Source of the DNA: Shewanella sp. MTB7
Lineage (GTDB): Bacteria > Pseudomonadota > Gammaproteobacteria > Enterobacterales > Shewanellaceae
DNA length: 64,000 nt
Assembly: GCF_027571385.1 (NCBI RefSeq)
Contig: NZ_CP085636.1
Location: forward strand, 4,282,001-4,346,000
Direction of reading: 5' to 3'
Shown here in pieces: positions 59,027 to 64,000 of the stretch. Below the pieces are notes generated by a model. It worked only from the letters and a program-made list of their open reading frames with translations. It was not told where the DNA came from and did not search any database. Made by a program: the position numbers and the translations under genes. The first letter of the stretch is position 1; the number at the start of each line of letters is the position of its first letter.

Positions 59027-59848
59027 TCAAGCAATAAAAGATGGCGGCTCTGCAGCCAACATATCCTCATTCCAACCGAAAGCATCAAATAAAGAAAACC
59101 ACTCTTGTTCTAACTCTGTCTCAACCGTCATTCTTTCTCCCGTTTTGGGATGAACAAAAGAGAGACTTTTTGCAATTAACCAAAGTCGATTTACCGCAAA
59201 GTGTTCCCTAAAAAATTTATTCTGTTTACCGTCACCATGAGTTGTATCACCCACTATAGGATGTCTGAGATGAGCCATGTGACGTCTTAGTTGGTGTTTA
59301 CGGCCTGTATGCGGTGAGAGCTTTATCATGGCGTAACGGCTGCTTGCATATCGACCCGACGAATAGGGGATCTCAGCATTCAATAAAGGCTGGTAACTGG
59401 TGACTGCATCTTGAGCTGCTTTATTTGGATCAACATCTTTATCGCCATGATCATCTAGTTCAACCCTCAATGCATAATCTAATGTGCCCGCTTCATGCAT
59501 ATTGCCTCTAACAATTGCTAAATATTGTTTTTCGACTGTTTTAGCAGAAAACTGCTCACATAAATTATTTGCCATCTCACTGCTTTTTGCGAATAGCAGT
59601 ACACCTGATGTCGGCCTGTCTAGACGATGAACGGGAAAAACATGACAGCCCACTTTATCTCGAGTCAACTGCATAGCAAAGAAACGCTCTCGCCTTGCCA
59701 GGTATGATCTGTGTACCAGAAGTCCTGCAGGTTTATGAATAACGACGATATCGTCATCTTCAAATAGTATCTCAATTTCTGGGGGCACTTCATCCATTAG
59801 CCCTTCGTTGAGGGCTAACTCATCAAACGCTTCAGATGAGTTGTGCAT
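59027..59848 (-). CDS. truC: tRNA pseudouridine(65) synthase TruC
   Basis: RluA-family pseudouridine synthase for U65 of tRNAs. The core begins at EIEILFEDDDIVVIHKPAGLLVHRS. The catalytic Asp is in HRLDRPTSGVLLFAKS. TGRKHQLRRHMAHLRHPIVGDTTHGDG is the family signature, and the conserved extended C-terminus (EDMLAAEPPSF) ends it. The start is uncertain: ATG 59848 (273 aa) follows the yqcC stop by 22 bp, while 59902 would overlap yqcC and 59797 would give a core-only protein. Order yqcC-truC as in E. coli. Confidence 0.9.
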   Translation of the reverse strand: MHNSSEAFDELALNEGLMDEVPPEIEILFEDDDIVVIHKPAGLLVHRSYLARRERFFAMQLTRDKVGCHVFPVHRLDRPTSGVLLFAKSSEMANNLCEQFSAKTVEKQYLAIVRGNMHEAGTLDYALRVELDDHGDKDVDPNKAAQDAVTSYQPLLNAEIPYSSGRYASSRYAMIKLSPHTGRKHQLRRHMAHLRHPIVGDTTHGDGKQNKFFREHFAVNRLWLIAKSLSFVHPKTGERMTVETELEQEWFSLFDAFGWNEDMLAAEPPSFIA

Positions 59849-59870
59849 ATTATCTTGGTCTAGCTGATTA

Positions 59871-60188
59871 TCATTGTTCACTGAGTAAATTATCCAAATC
59901 ATCAAAAATCATAATTAATGGCTGTAAATGGGACTGAGTATTCCATGCATGGTGTGCCATAGGGGCGATAGAGATACTTGAGGGAAGCGGGCTCTTCGAT
60001 ATAATCAATTGATCCATCTTGGGAATAAAAATATATTGTACCCAGTTCTCAAATGACATCACCTCACAACTAAATGGAGATGTGTTAGCCATAGCTTCTT
60101 GAGAGGGGGTCTCTTTTGACCACAAACCATGAATTTTTAGAGCATTCTCTAACTGACGCAACTTCTCAATTGTTTTTACATATAGCAT
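59871..60188 (-). CDS. yqcC: YqcC family protein (DUF446)
   Basis: Small cytosolic protein of 105 aa. The N-terminal helix (LYVKTIEKLRQLENALKIHGLW) is followed by the conserved PF(S)CEVMSFENWVQYIFIPKMDQLI, typical of YqcC. AGGA lies 8 nt before the ATG. Function unknown in the family. It heads the yqcC-truC unit. In E. coli csrB lies beside yqcC; here a CsrB-like RNA is encoded about 1.6 kb away. Confidence 0.88.
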   Translation of the reverse strand: MLYVKTIEKLRQLENALKIHGLWSKETPSQEAMANTSPFSCEVMSFENWVQYIFIPKMDQLIISKSPLPSSISIAPMAHHAWNTQSHLQPLIMIFDDLDNLLSEQ

Positions 60189-60360
60189 GCTGTTATTCCT
60201 ATTTTGTAGCGCAGCTCCTTAGAATGAGCACTCACACTTCAAAAAGATAAATGCCACCTAAATCAGCCCTTCATATTTGCCACACAATAATATCATCTCA
60301 ACTCACTTCTCCCTATAATAGCCCTACTAAAAAGCAGATCATCAATGTTACGGCAGGAAA

Positions 60361-61374
60361 ATGACCGAAATAACAACCTTAACTCAGTTCTTATCAACTG
60401 CGAATACTCAATTTCAAGTCTATGATATGGGAAGAAGAGTACAACATATTGATATGCCAATATTTAAGCAGATTGAAGAGCTCACGACACCTTATCCATC
60501 CCCTATTTTAGGGCACGCTCAATTTGCTATCGTTTTTTGGGATGCAAGCCAACAACATTATATCTGGTTTCTAAAGTTGCCTTTAGATGAGCGAGGTTTA
60601 CTGTCACCGGCTCCCAGAACGCAATTTATTAACATGATTATTGAGGCATTAGGTCGCGATCCTGCACAAGTACTCTCTGAAGAACAACAGCAGAGACTAG
60701 CCAATCATCCATTTTCATTTAAACCAACATCAGAGAAACTTGCTCTTTTTAATGCTCTGGTAAAAAAGCAGCTTGAGCAAAAAGTCTCTTCTCAGTATGA
60801 ATTTGCTTATCAATACCTTTCTAGGCAAGTGAAACCTGAGAGCTGGCAAGAGGTTGGACTGCAAGGGATCGCTGATATCTGTGTGCGCACTAACGAACTC
60901 GATCACCTTAAGATTCTGATTAATAGCTTTGACTATGCGAGTACTGAAGTGCAAGTAGCTGTATGCCAATGTCTCGAACATTTAGTTATCGATGAACAGT
61001 TGGCCGACACTATACTGAAAAAGCTATTCATTGCAGATAATAAATTGAAACCTTATTATCTGCGGGCTCTTGCCTCAGATGAAGCGATATCTATAAAAGG
61101 GATATCTCACCTTGCAGAGCTCAACTTGCTCGATAGCAATGCGCTTATCACCATAGCCGCTCGTAACTGGGCAGCCTTGAAAGATGAGCAAATTCGAAGT
61201 GTATTCTTAGAAGCTCTTGCTACACAAGAGCAACACTTCTTTAATCAAATTTTTGCTGATATTGTAGCAATACCAGCATTGCGAACTCAGTTACTATCAG
61301 ATCTTCGCAACCCTGATAGAAGTGAAATACTGTCAACCGCTATAGGTGGATTATTTAAGGTGACAAAAGCATGA
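60361..61374 (+). CDS. DUF3549 family protein
   Basis: 337 aa cytosolic protein. The N-terminal half has a conserved globular segment (FQVYDMGRRVQHIDMPIFKQIE ... IVFWDASQQHYIWFLKLPLDERGLL). The second half consists of helical HEAT-like repeats (VGLQGIADICVRTNELDHLKILINS and later). This matches DUF3549, a family restricted to gammaproteobacteria with unknown function. It overlaps the next gene by 4 bp (ATGA). Confidence 0.85.
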   Translation: MTEITTLTQFLSTANTQFQVYDMGRRVQHIDMPIFKQIEELTTPYPSPILGHAQFAIVFWDASQQHYIWFLKLPLDERGLLSPAPRTQFINMIIEALGRDPAQVLSEEQQQRLANHPFSFKPTSEKLALFNALVKKQLEQKVSSQYEFAYQYLSRQVKPESWQEVGLQGIADICVRTNELDHLKILINSFDYASTEVQVAVCQCLEHLVIDEQLADTILKKLFIADNKLKPYYLRALASDEAISIKGISHLAELNLLDSNALITIAARNWAALKDEQIRSVFLEALATQEQHFFNQIFADIVAIPALRTQLLSDLRNPDRSEILSTAIGGLFKVTKA

Positions 61375-61760
61375 TGACCGATTTTTTATTATTTGCAGCA
61401 GTTATCGTCATTGCCGCATTTTTTTGGCAACTTCGTCAGATGGCTGAATTAAGCCGTGTGTTTGCCAACAGAGAGTGTCAAAAACAAAAAGTGCAACTGT
61501 TAGCCATTGCGATGGAGTCCGCCAGACCCAGTATAGGTGGCAGTAGCGGCTTAACTTGGAGAGCGAAGTACCTTCTTGAATTTAGTACCGACGGGATCAA
61601 TCAGTACCAAGCACATATTTGGATGCAAGGAAAAACTGTTCAAAAAGTTCAATGGCCTATTTTTCCTGAGCCAGAATGGCTTGAAGCGCCTGAAGCAAGG
61701 GGATCTGTTGGTGGTAGTTGTGGTGCTCGTGGGAGTTGTAACAGTGGTAAATGTAAATAA
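61371..61760 (+). CDS. DUF3301 family membrane-anchored protein with Cys-rich tail
   Basis: 129 aa. One N-terminal transmembrane helix (FLLFAAVIVIAAFFWQL) is followed by a basic juxtamembrane stretch and a small beta domain (LTWRAKYLLEFSTDGINQYQAHIWMQGKTVQ). The C-terminal 16 residues are GGSCGARGSCNSGKCK, three cysteines in a Gly/Ser context that might bind metal or form disulfides. The family is DUF3301, function unknown. Translationally coupled to the DUF3549 gene. Its 3' end faces the terminator of the csrB-like RNA. Confidence 0.82.
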   Translation: MMTDFLLFAAVIVIAAFFWQLRQMAELSRVFANRECQKQKVQLLAIAMESARPSIGGSSGLTWRAKYLLEFSTDGINQYQAHIWMQGKTVQKVQWPIFPEPEWLEAPEARGSVGGSCGARGSCNSGKCK

Positions 61761-61805
61761 AGGTTTTCGCTAAATTTGACGGCATAAACCAACAAAAAAC
61801 CAATA

Positions 61806-62367
61806 AAGAAAAAGCGCGTCTCCAGTAGAGTCGCGCCCTTTATCTCTTTTGTTAAGCAATCCTGCTATTTATTATGCTCCCTGCACCATCCATGCGTTCA
61901 AAATGCTCCTTGCTTCATCCTTGAGACTTCCATTTTCCCCAATAACAAACTCGTTATCAGAGTAAGTTATCATCCATGAACTCAGTAATCCATTCACCGA
62001 GCTAACTCAATCCTTAAGCGTATCCCGACACATCCCTGTTATATCCTTATCACATCCCTTTTATTTCCATGTATCTGTTTATTAAAAAACAGTTACTCTT
62101 CCATGATCTCGGTTATCCATTTACCGAGCTAGCTCATCCATAAGCGTGTCCACATCCATCCTTGTAGCATCCCTTCTGCACTATCCATGTGTCCTGTCTT
62201 CCAGACAGTAAACCTTCCATCCTGGATTGTTTAACTTTCCTTAGTCAGTAATACTACACACCATCCTAGCGTGCCTCATCCTTGATAGTTTCTCTTTAGT
62301 GCCGATCCTTCCGTCACTTTGATCATCCTGATCATTGAATCCATTCATTTACTGTATTTCCTTCTAC
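61806..62367 (-). ncRNA. csrB: CsrB-type small RNA (CsrA-sequestering)
   Basis: The minus strand contains about 35 GGA motifs in about 560 nt (roughly 9 expected by chance), mostly as AGGAT, AGGGAT, ATGGAT. Many are presented in hairpin loops: 62108-62128 (CTCGGT-loop-ACCGAG), 61981-62001, 62194-62208 (CTGTCT-GGA-AGACAG) and 62321-62333 (GATC-AGGAT-GATC). It ends in a factor-independent terminator: GCGCG-A-CTC-TACTG-GAG-A-CGCGC-type stem (61814-61836), then TTTTT. A TAGAAT -10 box at 62380-62375 predicts a start near 62367. CsrB RNAs bind many CsrA dimers through GGA and relieve CsrA control of carbon use, motility and biofilm. Location near yqcC-truC agrees with E. coli csrB. The exact 5' end is an estimate. 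Confidence 0.88.
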
Positions 62368-62374
62368 GAGTTAA

Positions 62375-62380
62375 ATTCTA
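62375..62380 (-). promoter_or_regulatory. candidate -10 box of csrB
   Basis: TAGAAT on the minus strand. The -35 region 17 nt upstream is poor, as expected for a promoter that depends on an activator (the GacA/UvrY box lies further upstream). Confidence 0.45.
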
Positions 62381-62536
62381 GGGTAAATAAGAGTAATAAT
62401 GGGGGTATTGTAAAAAGCAAGTTTCTAACGAAAGAGAGGTTTTGTTCAAAATTAATTATAAGGCACTGCTTTTAAAGCATAAATTAACAAAAGTGAGGTT
62501 TATCTATTATTAATCATTTCACATGTCTCACACTCT

Positions 62537-62554
62537 TGTAAGAGATCTCTTACA
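62537..62554. promoter_or_regulatory. GacA/UvrY (VarA) binding box for csrB
   Basis: TGTAAGAGATCTCTTACA is a perfect 18-bp palindrome and an exact match to the consensus TGTAAG-N6-CTTACA recognised by the GacA/UvrY response regulators upstream of Csr/Rsm small RNAs. Its centre is about 178 nt upstream of the predicted csrB start, within the usual range. Confidence 0.88.
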
Positions 62555-62686
62555 TCGACTATAGCCGTTTAGGATAACCGCTAGAGCCTAAACTTATCTT
62601 AATCCCGACGGTCAAACACTCCTATGTATCTTCAAAGGATAAAACTGATGACATTAGAAAATAACAATAGATAAAAGTCACTAAGT

Positions 62687-63016
62687 TTAACGACGAAAAA
62701 ACTTAACGATCCGCTGAGCAAACATAATACAATCGCCCAACAAACTATAGAGTGGGTACTGAAAAGTGACAGGTCTATTCTTCTCAAATTTAAAATGACC
62801 GATCCAAGCAAAGCCATAGCCAACTAAAGGCAATAACAAGAGCTGGATCCAATGCTGGGTAATAAGCGTTTCAATCAAAATAACCAGTACAGATAAGCTC
62901 CCAATATAATGAAGACGTCTACAGGTAGAGTTTTGATGTTGGGATAGGTAAAAGGGATAAAAAGCTTTAAAGGTTAAATATACTTTTCCCCCTGCAGATT
63001 TAGACGACTCAGTCAT
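62687..63016 (-). CDS. Mpo1-like / DUF962 family membrane protein
   Basis: 109 aa from ATG 63016. The N-terminal MTESSKSAGGKVYLTFKAFYPFYLSQHQNSTCRRLHYIG is followed by two hydrophobic segments and GYGFAWIGHFKFEKNRPVTFQYPLYSLLGDCIMF, the hallmark of the DUF962/Mpo1 family (conserved H-x(n)-R-R-H-x-x-G and GHFxxEKNxP). The yeast member Mpo1 is a 2-hydroxy fatty acid dioxygenase; the bacterial role is unknown. The start overlaps the end of the GNAT gene by 8 bp, so the two are coupled. csrB lies downstream on the same strand. Confidence 0.87.
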   Translation of the reverse strand: MTESSKSAGGKVYLTFKAFYPFYLSQHQNSTCRRLHYIGSLSVLVILIETLITQHWIQLLLLPLVGYGFAWIGHFKFEKNRPVTFQYPLYSLLGDCIMFAQRIVKFFRR

Positions 63017-63656
63017 TATCATGACCACGATAAAATAACAATTCTCCCTCAACGTTACCTATGGTCAACGGCTCTAAAAGGATAAACCCATGTTGACTAA
63101 AAAGCTGTGCATGATTCGGTTCACTAGCAAAAACACCAATCCCTTCTAACTCAGGTTGTTCATCACACCAACTTAATGTTGCTTGAACCAACTGACTTCC
63201 AAGCCCCTTACCTTGCTCTGTAGGGGAAACAGCAATAAATTGCAAAATACCACATCGAGGGCTCGGCAGATGTTCTAATAGTGAAGACTCTTTCTTGATC
63301 AAAGCCTGTGTTGATTGCCAACCTGTACTGATCAGCATCTTTAAACGCCAATGCCAATACCTCGACTCACCTAACGGAACTTGCTGAGTCACAATACAAG
63401 CAACGCCTACCATTCTATCGAAATCGAATAAGCCAATTAATGCTTGCTCTTGTTGCCATAATTCATTGAGCTCCTCGCGTATTGCCCCTCTCAACTTCTG
63501 CTCGTACATAGCCAAATCACCAGCATACAATGAATCTATAAAGAAGGGATCATCATGATAGGCGTTATAGAGTATTGATGCCGCAACCCGTAAATCTTCG
63601 GCTGTGAGATATACTGCTCGATAAGCTTCTAGTAATGCGTTATCTTCATTATTCAT
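63009..63656 (-). CDS. GNAT family N-acetyltransferase
   Basis: 215 aa. The acetyl-CoA-binding motif A is ILQFIAVSPTEQGKGLGSQLVQATLSWC (Q-x-x-G-x-G/A). A preceding beta strand and the C-terminal GIGVFASEPNHAQLFSQHGFILLEPL are typical of small-molecule GNAT enzymes. Substrate unknown. First gene of a two-gene unit with the Mpo1-like protein. Confidence 0.88.
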   Translation of the reverse strand: MNNEDNALLEAYRAVYLTAEDLRVAASILYNAYHDDPFFIDSLYAGDLAMYEQKLRGAIREELNELWQQEQALIGLFDFDRMVGVACIVTQQVPLGESRYWHWRLKMLISTGWQSTQALIKKESSLLEHLPSPRCGILQFIAVSPTEQGKGLGSQLVQATLSWCDEQPELEGIGVFASEPNHAQLFSQHGFILLEPLTIGNVEGELLFYRGHDND

Positions 63657-63822
63657 TAATTGGTAACCTTTGATCTAAATCAATTACCTACCAATGTATC
63701 AAGTCAAATTGACAGTGTAAATATTAATCAGAAGCACTGTTAAAAAAATCTCTTTTGTTCAAGTTTGATCCATAATAAGTATTAGCTATTTAGCTTTGTG
63801 ATACCGCCATAAGGAGCAGTCA

Positions 63823-64000
63823 ATGGATACGACACCACAAGATCTTAGTCATTTATTTGATCAACTAGGCATAGACAGCAGTGAAGAAAATATCGACAAG
63901 TTTATAGCGGACAATCAGATCCCAAAAAATGTGTTAATTAGTCAGGCGGTTTTTTGGAGTGAGTCACAAAAAAGTTTTTTGCGAGAGGCGATAGACGAGG
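63823..64000 (+). CDS. DUF2789 domain-containing protein (3' end outside window)
   Basis: ATG 63823 is preceded by AAGGAG 6 nt upstream. The 59 codons present read MDTTPQDLSHLFDQLGIDSSEE ... VLISQAVFWSESQKSFLREAIDE, the N-terminal part of the short DUF2789 family (usually about 75-80 aa). Function unknown. The stop lies beyond the window. Confidence 0.82.
   Translation, partial: MDTTPQDLSHLFDQLGIDSSEENIDKFIADNQIPKNVLISQAVFWSESQKSFLREAIDE

Noticed and set aside
61861..62340. CRISPR-like or satellite-like array of ATCC-containing units
   Set aside because: Spacing and sequence of the units vary and there are no constant repeats with unique spacers. On the minus strand the units are GGA motifs in hairpins, explained better by a CsrB-type RNA.
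62632..62823. 63-codon minus-strand frame overlapping the Mpo1-like gene
   Set aside because: Overlaps the 3' end of a recognisable gene in another frame; no independent support.

Overview
The window looks like chromosomal DNA of a marine gammaproteobacterium, most probably Shewanella or a close relative. The grounds are gene order (rpsB-tsf-pyrH-frr-uppS-cdsA-dxr-rseP-bamA-skp-lpxD-fabZ-lpxA-lpxB-rnhB-dnaE-tilS, with map-glnD-dapD divergent), protein families common in that group (DUF3549, DUF3301, DUF3718, DUF2789) and moderate G+C. This is a judgement from reading; no database search was made.

Layout. (1) 1-9.6 kb is a loose accessory region: a hydrolase cut by the window edge, an extra single-span signal peptidase I, small unknown proteins, three decayed genes in a row (FUSC transporter with a stop at codon 19, frameshifted gamma-glutamylcyclotransferase, chloramphenicol acetyltransferase without its N-terminus), a Y1 (REP-associated type) transposase, a secreted FN3 protein, a lipoprotein, short dispersed repeats and a 486-bp MITE-like element with 26-bp terminal inverted repeats. 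(2) 10.1-11.8 kb is proS with a strong terminator. (3) 11.9-26.2 kb is a scavenging cluster: lipoprotein N-acyl-D-amino-acid deacylase, lipoprotein M14 carboxypeptidase, TonB-dependent receptor, NhaC-family transporter, LysR regulator, dgcN, dgcA, a CapA-like protein and a patatin. Three intergenic regions of this cluster carry the same palindrome (consensus GTATAACCTNAGGTTATAC), so it looks like one regulon that imports D-glutamate-containing peptides or polymers and converts D-Glu to L-Glu through N-acetyl intermediates. (4) 26.2-32 kb holds an SGNH esterase, a DUF885 peptidase, a CPA2 cation/proton antiporter and a diguanylate cyclase. (5) 32-52 kb is the minus-strand translation / undecaprenyl / isoprenoid / outer-membrane / lipid A / replication supercluster. 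(6) 52.2-56.7 kb is map-glnD-dapD. (7) 56.9-64 kb holds a DUF3718 protein, purU, the yqcC-truC-yqcA group, DUF3549-DUF3301, a Mpo1-like protein, a GNAT enzyme and the start of a DUF2789 gene.

The clearest non-protein feature is a CsrB-type small RNA on the minus strand (about 61806-62367). It has about 35 GGA motifs, many in hairpin loops, ends in a factor-independent terminator, and lies about 180 nt downstream of a perfect GacA/UvrY box (TGTAAG-N6-CTTACA). Its position close to yqcC-truC-yqcA matches the csrB neighbourhood of E. coli.
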